Assembly (NCBI GenBank): GCA_027484085.1
Contig: JAIXQF010000001.1
Coordinates: 130,742 to 194,741 of the forward strand
Length of the DNA stretch: 64,000 nucleotides
Direction: 5' to 3'
Source of the DNA: Actinomycetales bacterium
GTDB taxonomy: Bacteria > Actinomycetota > Actinomycetes > S36-B12 > UBA5976
Position 1 is the first letter of the stretch; every line of letters begins with the position of its first letter. Below are positions 38,056-47,818 of this stretch, piece after piece. The notes below the pieces were generated by a model. That model saw only the letters and a list, made by a program, of their open reading frames with translations, did no database searches and was not told where the DNA came from. The position numbers and the translations under genes are program-made.

Positions 38056-39948
38056 ATGGCTGAATTTGAGCGTCACGAATACGACGTTGTAATCATCGGT
38101 GCAGGTGGCGCAGGTCTACGCGCTGCAATCGAAGCACGGGCAAGTGGTTTGCGTACTGCAATCATCTGTAAGTCTTTGTTTGGTAAGGCACATACTGTTA
38201 TGGCTGAAGGTGGCATTGCTGCCAGCATGGGTAACGTAAACAGCAAAGACAACTGGATGGTTCACTTCCGCGACACAATGCGTGGCGGTAAGTTCCAGAA
38301 CAACTGGCGCATGGCAGAACTTCATGCCAAGGAATCTCCAGATCGCGTTTGGGAACTTGAAACTTATGGTGCGCTTTTCGACCGCACTCCAGAAGGCAAA
38401 ATCAGCCAACGTAACTTCGGCGGACACGAATACCCACGCCTAGCGCATGTTGGTGACCGCACTGGTCTGGAATTGATTCGCACTATGCAGCAGAAAATCG
38501 TTTCGTTGCAGCAGGAAGACTTTGCTGAAACTGGCGATTACGAATCAAGGATCAAGGTTTTCGCAGAACTAACCATTACTGAAATTCTTAAGACGGATGG
38601 CAAAGTTTCTGGCGTACTTGGCTACTGGCGTGAATCCGGTGAGTTTGTCGTATTCGAAGCTCCAGCAGTTGTGCTTGCCACCGGCGGCATCGGCAAATCC
38701 TTCAAGGTAACTTCCAACTCTTGGGAAGGCACTGGCGATGGCCATGCGCTAGCTCTAAAGGCTGGCGGCAACCTGATGCACATGGAATTCATTCAGTTCC
38801 ACCCAACCGGCATGGTTTGGCCACTTAGTGTTAAGGGAATTCTGGTTACCGAATCTGTTCGTGGAGACGGTGGCGTACTTCGCAACTCTGACGGTCGACG
38901 CTTTATGTTCGATTACATCCCACCAGTGTTTGCAAAGCAGTACGCCGATACTGAAGAGGAAGCCGATCGCTGGTACACCGATCCAGATAACAACCGTCGT
39001 CCGCCAGAACTTCTGCCACGCGACGAAGTTGCGCGCGCAATTAACTCCGAAGTTAAAGCCGGTCGTGGTTCCCCTCATGGTGGTGTATTCCTAGACGTTT
39101 CAACTCGTCTAGCGCCTGAGGTAATCAAGGCCCGCCTACCGTCCATGTGGCATCAGTTCAAGGAACTTGCTGACGTGGACATCACCAAGCAGGCCATGGA
39201 AGTTGGTCCAACTTGCCACTACGTAATGGGTGGCGTTCAGGTTGATCCAGATTCTGGTGCTGCAACTGGCGTTCCTGGCCTATTCGCAGCTGGCGAAGTG
39301 GCCGGCGGTATGCATGGTTCTAACCGTCTAGGTGGAAACTCACTATCTGACCTTTTGGTATTCGGTCGCCGCGCTGGTGTGGGAGCAAGTGAATATGTAA
39401 ACGCTCTTGCTGCCAAGCCAAAGTTGGAACAAGCCGAAATCGATCGCGCTTTAGCTTCTGCGCTAGCTCCATTTAACGGAGATAGCAAGGAAAATGCTTA
39501 CGCAGTTCACTACGAACTTCAGCAGATGATGAATGACTTGGTCGGCATCATTCGCGTAGGTGCGGAAATGCGAGAAGCAATCGAGAAGCTTGAAGTCATG
39601 AAGGAGCGCGCGAAGCATGTAAGCGTTTCTGGTGACACCAAGTTCAACCCAGGTTGGCACATCGCACTTGACTTGATGAACATGCTTCTTGTCAGTGAAG
39701 CTGTTGCAAAGTCCGCTATGGAACGAGAAGAATCTCGCGGTGGTCACACTCGCGATGACTTCCCAACTATGGATCCAAACTGGCGCGCAATCCATGTAAT
39801 CACTTCATGGGATGGCTCCAAGGTGAACACCGAGCGTCAATCACTCCCACCAATGCCAAAAGAGTTGGCGGAGTTGTTCGATGTCGAAGAATTAAAGAAG
39901 TACCTGCTGCCTGATGAACTTGCGCAGCTTGGAATGGGAGGCAACTAA
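38056..39948 (+). CDS. sdhA: Succinate dehydrogenase flavoprotein subunit
   Basis: 630 residues. GAGGAG at 15-20 is the FAD loop and His46 in GKAHTVMAEGG is placed for covalent FAD attachment. HPTGM and GGNSLSDLLVFGRRAG are substrate and cofactor motifs near 255 and 425. It oxidises succinate to fumarate. GGGGACTT precedes the ATG. Its TAA overlaps the sdhB ATG by one base. Confidence 0.97.
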   Translation: MAEFERHEYDVVIIGAGGAGLRAAIEARASGLRTAIICKSLFGKAHTVMAEGGIAASMGNVNSKDNWMVHFRDTMRGGKFQNNWRMAELHAKESPDRVWELETYGALFDRTPEGKISQRNFGGHEYPRLAHVGDRTGLELIRTMQQKIVSLQQEDFAETGDYESRIKVFAELTITEILKTDGKVSGVLGYWRESGEFVVFEAPAVVLATGGIGKSFKVTSNSWEGTGDGHALALKAGGNLMHMEFIQFHPTGMVWPLSVKGILVTESVRGDGGVLRNSDGRRFMFDYIPPVFAKQYADTEEEADRWYTDPDNNRRPPELLPRDEVARAINSEVKAGRGSPHGGVFLDVSTRLAPEVIKARLPSMWHQFKELADVDITKQAMEVGPTCHYVMGGVQVDPDSGAATGVPGLFAAGEVAGGMHGSNRLGGNSLSDLLVFGRRAGVGASEYVNALAAKPKLEQAEIDRALASALAPFNGDSKENAYAVHYELQQMMNDLVGIIRVGAEMREAIEKLEVMKERAKHVSVSGDTKFNPGWHIALDLMNMLLVSEAVAKSAMEREESRGGHTRDDFPTMDPNWRAIHVITSWDGSKVNTERQSLPPMPKELAELFDVEELKKYLLPDELAQLGMGGN

Positions 39949-40703
39949 TGGGTTACTTAGCATCGATGCGAATTTGGCGCGGTAACAGCGAAGCCGGTCA
40001 GCTTGAACAACACAAAGTTGAAGTTGGCGAAGGTGAAGTAGTTCTTGACGTCATTCACAGACTTCAAGCCACAGACGCTCCTGATCTAGCTGTTCGTTGG
40101 AACTGCAAGGCCGGTAAGTGTGGTTCCTGCAGTGCTGAAATCAACGGCAAGCCAAGCCTTATGTGCATGACTCGCATGAATACCTTTGCGGAAGATGAAG
40201 AAATCACCGTTACCCCACTTCGTGCATTCCCAGTAATCAAGGACTTGGTAGCTGACGTTTCCTTTAACTACAAGAAGGCTCGTGAGATCCCAGCATTCAA
40301 GGGACCTGACAACTTAAAGCCAGGCGAGTACCGCATGGAACAAGTTGATGTGCAGCGCAGTCAAGAATTCCGCAAGTGCATCGAGTGTTTCTTGTGTCAG
40401 GACACCTGCCACGTAATCCGTGACCATGAAGAAAACAAGGAAGCCTTTGCCGGACCTCGTTTCTTTATTCGCCTTGCCGAATTAGACATGCACCCATTGG
40501 ATCAGCTTGATCGCAAGCGTGATGCACAAGAAGAGCACGGCCTTGGAATGTGTAACATCACCAAGTGCTGTACTGCAGTTTGCCCAGAACACATCAAAAT
40601 CACAGACAACGCGATTATTCCTATGAAGGAACGCGTTGTTGACGAGAAGTATGATCCGCTGGTTTGGCTAGGACGCACAATCGGACGCCGTAAAGCGGAC
40701 TAA
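39948..40703 (+). CDS. sdhB: Succinate dehydrogenase iron-sulfur subunit
   Basis: 251 residues. The [2Fe-2S] ligands are Cys53, Cys58, Cys61 and Cys73. The two further clusters use Cys144, Cys147, Cys150 and Cys154 (CIECFLCQDTC) and Cys202, Cys207, Cys208 and Cys212 (CNITKCCTAVCP). The extra Cys in the last group is shared with Sdh1-type subunits. The stop TAA is also the first half of the -10 of the mutase gene that follows. Confidence 0.97.
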   Translation: MGYLASMRIWRGNSEAGQLEQHKVEVGEGEVVLDVIHRLQATDAPDLAVRWNCKAGKCGSCSAEINGKPSLMCMTRMNTFAEDEEITVTPLRAFPVIKDLVADVSFNYKKAREIPAFKGPDNLKPGEYRMEQVDVQRSQEFRKCIECFLCQDTCHVIRDHEENKEAFAGPRFFIRLAELDMHPLDQLDRKRDAQEEHGLGMCNITKCCTAVCPEHIKITDNAIIPMKERVVDEKYDPLVWLGRTIGRRKAD

Positions 40704-40706
40704 CCT
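40701..40706 (+). promoter_or_regulatory. -10 element TAACCT of the mutase gene, overlapping the sdhB stop
   Basis: TAACCT, six bases (CTACCT) and the ATG at 40713. The mutase should therefore be made from a leaderless transcript of its own in addition to any read-through from sdhCAB. Confidence 0.6.
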
Positions 40707-40712
40707 CTACCT

Positions 40713-42290
40713 ATGGGGATTACACAGTCAGGACTGCCGATTGATCCGGTTTATGGACCGGAATCACGTGATGGCTGGGATCCAAGTGTCGAATTAGGGA
40801 ACCCTGGAGAGTTCCCGTTCACCCGTGGTGTCTATCCGTCGATGTACACCGGACGTCCATGGACCATGCGTCAGTATGCCGGATTTGGTACTGCGGCTGA
40901 ATCAAACGAGCGTTACCACCAGCTACTTGCCGCCGGAACAACTGGGCTAAGTGTTGCCTTCGATTTACCTACGCAAATGGGTTATGACTCTGATCATCAA
41001 TTAGCCCAAGGTGAAGTTGGCAAGGTTGGTGTTGCAATCGACACCGTCGAAGACATGAAGATATTGTTCGATCGAATTCCGCTTGATCAAGTATCAACAT
41101 CGATGACGATCAACTCACCAGCCTCAACTCTGCTCCTGATGTATCAGTTAGTGGCGGAAGGTGAAGGCATCCCAGGATCAGCACTAAATGGCACAATTCA
41201 AAATGATGTGCTCAAGGAATACATTTCCCGTGGCACCTACATTTATCCTCCGGCTGCATCCTTACGTTTAACAACTGACATTTTTGATTACTGCGCCAAG
41301 GAAATTCCGCGCTGGAATACCATTTCGATTTCTGGATATCACATGGGTGAAGCGGGTGCTACACCTGCTCAGGAAATCGCATTCACGCTTTCTAATGGCA
41401 TCGAGTATGTCCGAGCAGCGATACGTGCTGGCATGAATGTCGATGACTTTGCGCCGCGCCTGGCATTTTTCTTTGTATCACGCACCACAATCCTGGAAGA
41501 GATTGCGAAGTTCCGGGCAGCCCGTCGAATTTGGGCCCGCATCATGAAAGATGAATTCAAGGCTACAAACCCAAAGAGCCAAATGTTGCGGTTCCACACT
41601 CAGACAGCCGGCGTGCAGTTAACGGCACAACAGCCTGAAGTGAATCTTGTGCGAGTGGCAATTCAAGGCTTGGCTGCAGTGTTAGGTGGCACTCAGTCAC
41701 TGCATACCAATTCATTTGATGAAGCAATTGCCTTGCCAACCGAAAAAGCGGCCAGACTTGCCTTACGCACTCAGCAGGTATTGGCATATGAAACTGATGT
41801 AACTGCAACCGTAGATCCATTCGCTGGCTCATACGTTATTGAGGCAATGACCGACGAGCTTGAGGCCGAAATTTTGCGACTAATGGGTAAAGTGGAAGAT
41901 TTTGGTGGCGCGGCCAAGGCAATCGAAGTTGGATTCCAAAAGAACGAAATCGAAACCAGCGCGTACGACTACGCCCTGCAAATCGACAAGGGCGAACGAA
42001 CTGTAGTGGGCGTCAATAAATTTACGATTGACGTCGAAGAAAAGTATGAACCGCTACGAGTAGATCCAGCCATTGGAGAACAACAAGTAGCTCGCCTACA
42101 GGCAATTCGTGACTCAAGAAACAATGCAGATGTGACTCGGGCGCTAGATTCATTAAAGCGAGCGGCAGAGTCCACGGAAAATGTTATGTACCCAATGAAA
42201 GAAGCCTTGGCAGCCAAAGCCAGTGGTGGCGAAGTAGCAGACGCGCTGCGTGAAGTTTGGGGTCGCTACAACCCACCAGAAATTTTCTAG
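40713..42290 (+). CDS. Methylmalonyl-CoA mutase, catalytic (alpha-type) subunit
   Basis: 525 residues comprising only the TIM-barrel half; the cobalamin domain is the separate 20404-20808 gene. [18 protein letters not shown] with Tyr55 and [13 protein letters not shown] with its Arg carry the Tyr and Arg pair that selects methylmalonyl-CoA over isobutyryl-CoA. [10 protein letters not shown] holds the catalytic His. It converts methylmalonyl-CoA to succinyl-CoA, downstream of the carboxylase encoded at 45-49 kb. No epimerase or MeaB-type chaperone gene lies in the window. Confidence 0.93.
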   Translation: MGITQSGLPIDPVYGPESRDGWDPSVELGNPGEFPFTRGVYPSMYTGRPWTMRQYAGFGTAAESNERYHQLLAAGTTGLSVAFDLPTQMGYDSDHQLAQGEVGKVGVAIDTVEDMKILFDRIPLDQVSTSMTINSPASTLLLMYQLVAEGEGIPGSALNGTIQNDVLKEYISRGTYIYPPAASLRLTTDIFDYCAKEIPRWNTISISGYHMGEAGATPAQEIAFTLSNGIEYVRAAIRAGMNVDDFAPRLAFFFVSRTTILEEIAKFRAARRIWARIMKDEFKATNPKSQMLRFHTQTAGVQLTAQQPEVNLVRVAIQGLAAVLGGTQSLHTNSFDEAIALPTEKAARLALRTQQVLAYETDVTATVDPFAGSYVIEAMTDELEAEILRLMGKVEDFGGAAKAIEVGFQKNEIETSAYDYALQIDKGERTVVGVNKFTIDVEEKYEPLRVDPAIGEQQVARLQAIRDSRNNADVTRALDSLKRAAESTENVMYPMKEALAAKASGGEVADALREVWGRYNPPEIF

Positions 42291-42317
42291 GCTTTTGCCG
42301 ATACCATTGGGGTGGTC

Positions 42318-42401
42318 GTGAAAACCCTGCTGGCTAATGTGAGATCGGCGGTTCATGGACCTAGTCATTGGTGGTTTCAATGTCTGGAGCACGTAATCTA
42401 A
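42318..42401 (+). CDS. Possible leader peptide before the PLP decarboxylase
   Basis: A GTG at 42318, seven bases after GGGGTGG, opens a 27-codon frame ending in TAA that overlaps the decarboxylase start in another frame. The peptide contains HGPSHWWFQC, with two consecutive Trp codons and a Phe codon. Aromatic runs of this kind occur in attenuation leaders, and the next gene may act on aromatic amino acids. There is no clear terminator, so the idea is tentative and the ORF may be chance. Confidence 0.3.
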   Translation: MKTLLANVRSAVHGPSHWWFQCLEHVI

Positions 42402-43759
42402 ATCCGAACTCAATGCATCAGTTTGATTCTGATTTAACAGATCAAGTTTTCGAATACCTTCGGGAACGGCTATCAATGCCAGAGGTCCCACTCGATTTCC
42501 CAGGTGATGCAACATCGCTAGCGGGCGCGCTTTCCGGTTTGGTAAAGCCAGAAGGCAATGATCCCGCGGATGTACTCAAACTTTACGACGAAGTGATTTC
42601 TAGAGCAGTTGTCTCGGGCGACAGCCCACGCTTCATGGCCTTTATCCCTACCGCACCGACAAAAGCTGCACTGCTTTTCGACATGATTGTTTCCTGCGCT
42701 TCACTGCAAGGCATTTCTTGGCTTGAAGCTGCTGGTTCAATTTCGGCTGAGAATCAAGTTTTGCGCTGGATGGCAGACCTCTCTGGTCTTCCTGAATCTG
42801 CAGGTGGCACTTTTGTATCTGGTGGGTCCGCTGCAAATCTGGCGGCGTTAACAGTGGCCCGCGATTCGGGTCGTCAGCGTGTGCATGGTGGCAAACGTAT
42901 GCCGGTTCGGATTGCCTTAAGTCAACAAGCACATTCCTCAATTGGTAATTCTCTGGGCATTTTGGATGTTGAACCATTGATTGTCGAGACTGCTGGATAT
43001 GCAATGACCAAATCAGATCTAGAACGCGCACTAGCTAATGACGATAATTCCAGTGCACCTGTTGTTGGCGTTGTTGCAACGGCAGGTACCACCAACGCAG
43101 GAATCATTGACGACCTTGCCGGCATCAGCGAAGTTGCTCGCCAGCATGAGATGTGGTTTCACGTTGATGCAGCGTATGGCGGTGCCGCGTTGTTGGCTCT
43201 ATCAGTTCGAGATCAATTCAAAGGCATTGAGAATGCAGACTCGATTACGATGGATCCGCATAAATGGTGGTTCTCGCCATTTGATGTAGCAGCAATTATT
43301 TACCGTGATCCAAAGTTGGCAGCATCAGTGCACACCCAAGATGCGTCGTATCTAGATGTCCTGCATGAAGACGATTCGCTCATTAATCCAACAGATCTTG
43401 CTTACCACCTAACAAGACGAGCGCGTGGGCTTCCACTTTGGTTCTCGGTAGCAGTGAATGGCACTGACGCCTATCGCGATGCAGTAGAGGCTTCGATCGC
43501 ATTAACAAATGAAGTAGCCGATTACATCAGGGGACATGAAAGTCTGGAGCTTGTAATCGAACCATCACTATCTGTGGTTTTGTGGCGTCGCAAGGGTTGG
43601 AGCGCCCAAGATTATCGACAACTTCAGGACCGATTGATTGAATCCCAGACAGCATTTGTAACGCCTACTTCTTGGCAAGGCGAAACTGTGGGCCGATTTG
43701 CCTTTGTTCACCCAGGGACCACGCTTGAAATGGTTAAGGAAGTTTTCGCAAACATTTAA
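42380..43759 (+). CDS. Group II PLP-dependent amino acid decarboxylase
   Basis: 459 residues of the aromatic-amino-acid / diaminobutyrate / glutamate decarboxylase group. HVDAAYGG gives the PLP-pyridine Asp and MDPHKWWFSP the Schiff-base Lys. GGTFVSGGSAANL is the phosphate-binding turn. The substrate cannot be fixed from sequence. ATG 42380 is chosen; a TTG at 42368 is less likely, and GGTGG lies six bases upstream. The flavoprotein gene follows in the same direction after 18 bases. Confidence 0.85.
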   Translation: MSGARNLNPNSMHQFDSDLTDQVFEYLRERLSMPEVPLDFPGDATSLAGALSGLVKPEGNDPADVLKLYDEVISRAVVSGDSPRFMAFIPTAPTKAALLFDMIVSCASLQGISWLEAAGSISAENQVLRWMADLSGLPESAGGTFVSGGSAANLAALTVARDSGRQRVHGGKRMPVRIALSQQAHSSIGNSLGILDVEPLIVETAGYAMTKSDLERALANDDNSSAPVVGVVATAGTTNAGIIDDLAGISEVARQHEMWFHVDAAYGGAALLALSVRDQFKGIENADSITMDPHKWWFSPFDVAAIIYRDPKLAASVHTQDASYLDVLHEDDSLINPTDLAYHLTRRARGLPLWFSVAVNGTDAYRDAVEASIALTNEVADYIRGHESLELVIEPSLSVVLWRRKGWSAQDYRQLQDRLIESQTAFVTPTSWQGETVGRFAFVHPGTTLEMVKEVFANI

Positions 43760-43777
43760 TTGCGAGAGAATGATCTA

Positions 43778-45157
43778 GTGACGAATGTTGTAATTATTGG
43801 CGGTGGGCCTGGTGGTTACGAGGCCGCACTTGTAGCAACTCAATTAGGCGCTGACGTAACGCTGATTGAACGCGACGGAATTGGTGGCGCTGCTGTGCTT
43901 ACCGATGTGGTTCCAAGTAAAGCGCTGATTGCGGTAGCCGAAGCAGCAACTGACACTAAGGGGAGTTCCATCCTTGGAGTACATGCCACGGATGTAACGA
44001 TTGACTTAGCCGAAGTAAATTCCCGATTAAAGAAATGGGCAGCTTCCCAAAGTTCAGACATTCGTCAGCGATTACTGACCCAAGGCGTCAAAGTTCTGGT
44101 TGGTAATGCCGAGCTAATTGATCCGCAGCATGTCCACGTTAAGTTGCAGGACGGTACAGAAGTTAACCTCGATGCCGAAGTTGTTTTGTTGGCAACGGGC
44201 GCAAGGCCTAGGGAGTTACCAAGTGCCGTGATTGATGGTCATCGAATTTTGAACTGGAAACAACTCTATGAATTCACCGAGCTACCTTCCGATTTGATTG
44301 TTGTTGGATCAGGGGTAACCGGTGCTGAATTTGCCGGGGCATATCAAGCACTTGGTTCGCAAGTCACATTGGTTTCGTCACGAGATCAGGTTCTGCCAGG
44401 GGAAGATGCTGAGGCTGGCAAAGTAATTCAGGATGTCTTTGCCGACCGTGGCATGAAAGTCATCTCCCAAAGCCGTGCGGTTAAGGTGACTTCCACTGAA
44501 GTCGGTGTTGCTGTTGAACTTTCTACCGGTGATGTGATCAAAGGTTCACATTGTTTAATGGCCGTTGGATCTTTGCCAAATACCGAGGAACTTGGCTTAG
44601 AAAAAGTTGGCGTGAAAACTAATGAAGCCGGATTCATCGACGTGGACAAAGTTTCGCGGACCAGTATTAGAGGAATTTATGCTGCCGGTGACTGCACTGG
44701 TGTCATGATGCTAGCTTCCGTAGCTGCAATGCAAGGGCGAATTGCCATGTGGCACGCGCTTGGTGATGCCGTACATCCACTGAATCTTGATACCGTTTCC
44801 AGCAACGTATTCACTGACCCAGAGATTGCAACTGTTGGTGTTAGTCAATCGGATGTGGAGTCTGGCAGAGAAACCGCCAACGTAGTTAACCTTCCGCTTG
44901 CGACAAATGCCAGAGCAAAGATGCAAGGAATATCAGAAGGTTTTGTAAAGATTTTTTGTCGCCCAGACACCGGCGTAATTGTGGGTGGCGTAGTAGTGGC
45001 ACCAAAGGCTAGTGAGCTCATTTTCTCAATTGCGCTTGCGGTTGATCACAGACTCACAATTGACCAAATGTCTCAAACCATAACGGTTTACCCGTCATTG
45101 TCCGGCTCGATCGCAGAGGCTGCTCGACAATTACACCAAACTCAAAATTTGAGCTAA
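43778..45157 (+). CDS. NAD(P)H-quinone dehydrogenase, LpdA-like flavoprotein without redox disulfide
   Basis: 459 residues of the class I pyridine-nucleotide disulfide oxidoreductase fold. GGGPGGYEAAL binds FAD and GSGVTGAEFAG NAD(P). The usual disulfide motif is replaced: DGIGGAAVLTDVVPSK has no cysteine. Loss of that pair is typical of mycobacterial LpdA, which reduces quinones instead of lipoamide. GTG 43778 is preferred over TTG 43760. It ends three bases before the convergent carboxylase gene. Confidence 0.85.
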   Translation: MTNVVIIGGGPGGYEAALVATQLGADVTLIERDGIGGAAVLTDVVPSKALIAVAEAATDTKGSSILGVHATDVTIDLAEVNSRLKKWAASQSSDIRQRLLTQGVKVLVGNAELIDPQHVHVKLQDGTEVNLDAEVVLLATGARPRELPSAVIDGHRILNWKQLYEFTELPSDLIVVGSGVTGAEFAGAYQALGSQVTLVSSRDQVLPGEDAEAGKVIQDVFADRGMKVISQSRAVKVTSTEVGVAVELSTGDVIKGSHCLMAVGSLPNTEELGLEKVGVKTNEAGFIDVDKVSRTSIRGIYAAGDCTGVMMLASVAAMQGRIAMWHALGDAVHPLNLDTVSSNVFTDPEIATVGVSQSDVESGRETANVVNLPLATNARAKMQGISEGFVKIFCRPDTGVIVGGVVVAPKASELIFSIALAVDHRLTIDQMSQTITVYPSLSGSIAEAARQLHQTQNLS

Positions 45158-45160
45158 CGG

Positions 45161-46927
45161 CTATTTGATTTCCATTAGTTCGGTTCCGGTTGGAACTGTT
45201 GTACCAACTTCAGCATTAAGTCCAGTGACAACGCCTGACTTGTGAGCAGTCAATGGCTGCTCCATCTTCATGGCCTCAAGGACTACAACTAGATCACCTT
45301 GAGCTACTTCTTGTCCTTCAGTAACAGCGATCTTTACGATGGTTCCCTGCATTGGAGCGACAACTGCATCCCCGCTACCAGCTGTTCCAGACTTCTTGCC
45401 GATCTTGCGTGCAGCCTTCTTAGTTCCACCACTTGAGCCAATAGACATGTCACCAGGTAGGACAACTTCGATCCGACGACCATTAACTTCGACAGTGATT
45501 GGATTTCTAGACTCTGGTTCAGCAAGTTCGCCAGCAGTTCCAGAGAACGCTGGGATTGTGTTGTTGAACTCGGTTTCAATCCAACGAGTGTGAACCGTGA
45601 ATGGGGTATTGGCATCCGCTGGCGCAAATGCTGGATCGCTAACAACTGCGCGATGGAAAGTTAACGCTGTTGCAATGCCATCGATCTCGAATTCAGCTAA
45701 AGCGCGGCGGGAGCGCTCTAAGGCTTCCTGTCGATCGCGTCCAGTAACAATTAGTTTTGCAAGCAGCGAATCAAAGTTGCCGCCGATTACATCACCTTTT
45801 GTGAAACCCGAATCTAGGCGGATGCCAGGTCCACTTGGTGGATTCCACACAGTTAATGAACCCGGTGCTGGCAAGAAGCCCCGACCCGGATCTTCACCAT
45901 TGATTCGGAATTCAATCGAGTGTCCGCGAAGTTCTGGATCGTCGTATCCAAGTGCCTCGCCCTGGGCAATCCGGAACTGTTCACGAACTAGGTCAATTCC
46001 AGCGACTTCTTCCGAAACAGGATGTTCAACTTGAAGCCGAGTATTAACTTCCAAGAACGAGATTGTGCCATCAAGCCCAATTAAGAACTCGCAAGTACCA
46101 GCACCAACGTACTTAGCCTCTTTCATGATTGCTTTACTTGATTTGTATAACTCTTCAATTTGGTCTTGTGACAAGAATGGTGCAGGAGCTTCTTCAACAA
46201 GTTTTTGGTGGCGACGTTGTAAAGAACAGTCGCGAGTCGAAACAATTACTACGTTTCCGTGTTCGTCAGCCAAGCATTGGGTTTCTACGTGACGCGGGTT
46301 GTCTAGGTAGCGTTCTACGAAGCATTCACCGCGACCAAATGCAGCTACGGCTTCGCGAACTGCAGAATCAAAAAGTTCTGGAATCTCTTCTAGGTTTCGC
46401 GCGACCTTGAGGCCTCGACCGCCACCACCGAAGGCAGCTTTGATGGCGATTGGCAAACCGTGTTGCTTTGCAAACTCAACAACTTCTTTGCTGTCCTTAA
46501 CCGGATCAGGAGTTCCTTGAACTTGCGGTGCACCTGCGCGCGCAGCAATGTGTCGTGCCGAGACTTTGTCACCAAGGTCACGAATTGCCTGTGGTGGTGG
46601 GCCGATCCAAATTAACCCCGCATCGATTACGGCCTGAGCAAATTCAGCATTTTCGGATAGGAACCCATATCCAGGGTGAACTGCGTTTGCTCCAGATTTC
46701 TTTGCGGCTTCGATAATTTTTTCAATTACTAAGTAACTCTCAGCGGCACTGCTGCCACCCAGTGCAAATGCCTCGTCGGCGGCCTTTACGTGCTGGGCAT
46801 CGCGGTCTGGGTCGGCATAAACAGCAACGCTAGCGATGCCTGAGTCAGCGCAAGCTCGAGCGACACGAATCGCAATTTCGCCACGATTGGCGATCAGAAC
46901 TTTTTCAATTTTGCGACTGTTGCCCAC
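45161..46927 (-). CDS. Acyl-CoA (acetyl/propionyl) carboxylase biotin carboxylase and carrier subunit
   Basis: 588 residues. A biotin carboxylase domain ([18 protein letters not shown] at the start, [10 protein letters not shown] as the ATP loop, [14 protein letters not shown] near 290) joins a C-terminal biotinyl domain with [10 protein letters not shown]. It carboxylates its own biotin; the carboxyl is passed to acetyl- or propionyl-CoA by the beta subunit. GTG 46927 has AGGAG five bases upstream, so the longer frame is rejected. With the beta and epsilon subunits nearby it fits an AccA3-type alpha subunit shared by acetyl- and propionyl-CoA carboxylases. Confidence 0.95.
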   Translation of the reverse strand: MGNSRKIEKVLIANRGEIAIRVARACADSGIASVAVYADPDRDAQHVKAADEAFALGGSSAAESYLVIEKIIEAAKKSGANAVHPGYGFLSENAEFAQAVIDAGLIWIGPPPQAIRDLGDKVSARHIAARAGAPQVQGTPDPVKDSKEVVEFAKQHGLPIAIKAAFGGGGRGLKVARNLEEIPELFDSAVREAVAAFGRGECFVERYLDNPRHVETQCLADEHGNVVIVSTRDCSLQRRHQKLVEEAPAPFLSQDQIEELYKSSKAIMKEAKYVGAGTCEFLIGLDGTISFLEVNTRLQVEHPVSEEVAGIDLVREQFRIAQGEALGYDDPELRGHSIEFRINGEDPGRGFLPAPGSLTVWNPPSGPGIRLDSGFTKGDVIGGNFDSLLAKLIVTGRDRQEALERSRRALAEFEIDGIATALTFHRAVVSDPAFAPADANTPFTVHTRWIETEFNNTIPAFSGTAGELAEPESRNPITVEVNGRRIEVVLPGDMSIGSSGGTKKAARKIGKKSGTAGSGDAVVAPMQGTIVKIAVTEGQEVAQGDLVVVLEAMKMEQPLTAHKSGVVTGLNAEVGTTVPTGTELMEIK

Positions 46928-46964
46928 GCGAACTCCTACGACTGAATTTGGTATCTCAAGTCTA

Positions 46965-47582
46965 TTAGTCCCACAGTTCAGTCCACTCAATACTCATTTC
47001 CTTGGTGAATTCCCTTAGAAGAGCCAAGGATATCCCACCAACCGCAGGACTATCGCCTGTCATTTTGGTTATGAAAGCGGCTGACTTACCTTCATGCGTA
47101 AAGCCGCCGGCTACTGAAAGCGGTTCACCACTTTTCACATAAGCCAAGATCTCCGCATCGCTGATATCTGCGAACTCTACTTTGGCACCCGCTACGCCAC
47201 TTCTGGTTTGACCAGTCACTAAGTCCATAACCCAGTGCCCCGTGTGAAGGTACCCGTGCTTGCCTCTCATTGCTTGCCACCGAGCGATTGCAACTTCCGG
47301 AGCACCAGGTTTGCCATATGACATACCTTCAAATTCCAGCATTGAGTCTGCCGCAATAACTAACAGGTTTCGATTGTCGGTGACAGTTATTTGCTGAACC
47401 ACAGCCTCACCTTTTGCAGTGGCTAGTGCGACACAAAGATCTGACGTCGATATTGGATTTAACTTGGCAGCGATTGCATCTTCATCAACATGGCTGACTT
47501 GTACAAGTGGTGTGATGCCAGCATTCGTTAGCAGGGAATAGCGCGAAGTGGATGCGGATGCCAGTAATACGGTGCGAGACAT
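46965..47582 (-). CDS. maf: Maf-family nucleoside triphosphate pyrophosphatase
   Basis: 205 residues. [12 protein letters not shown] at the N terminus is the Maf signature and [15 protein letters not shown] the acidic metal region. Such enzymes hydrolyse modified or canonical NTPs and are linked to septum control. It lies between the carboxylase alpha and epsilon genes, a placement usual in actinobacteria. Confidence 0.93.
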   Translation of the reverse strand: MSRTVLLASASTSRYSLLTNAGITPLVQVSHVDEDAIAAKLNPISTSDLCVALATAKGEAVVQQITVTDNRNLLVIAADSMLEFEGMSYGKPGAPEVAIARWQAMRGKHGYLHTGHWVMDLVTGQTRSGVAGAKVEFADISDAEILAYVKSGEPLSVAGGFTHEGKSAAFITKMTGDSPAVGGISLALLREFTKEMSIEWTELWD

Positions 47583-47602
47583 TGATCAGTAACTACAAAT
47601 GC

Positions 47603-47818
47603 TTAGTAAGGATGCGGAAGCGCTGAGCGGCGCCAGGTACCTGCGCCGTGTTCGAATGACTTTCGCACGCCACGATGTGCTGCGTTCCATTCTGGGCGTA
47701 GCTGCGATCGCTTATTTGCCAAACTAGCCGCTGCGGCTTGGGCCGTGATAACCAAAAGCACAGCCGCCAACTCTTCATCTGTTGGCTTGCCGCGGACGAC
47801 GCTAATTTCTTGACTCAC
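47603..47818 (-). CDS. accE: Acyl-CoA carboxylase epsilon subunit
   Basis: 71 residues with the conserved [18 protein letters not shown] start and a basic middle ending in the Trp-rich GAGTWRRS. This small actinobacterial subunit binds the beta subunit and raises activity. It overlaps the beta gene by four bases (ATGA) and is clearly its partner. Confidence 0.9.
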   Translation of the reverse strand: MSQEISVVRGKPTDEELAAVLLVITAQAAAASLANKRSQLRPEWNAAHRGVRKSFEHGAGTWRRSALPHPY

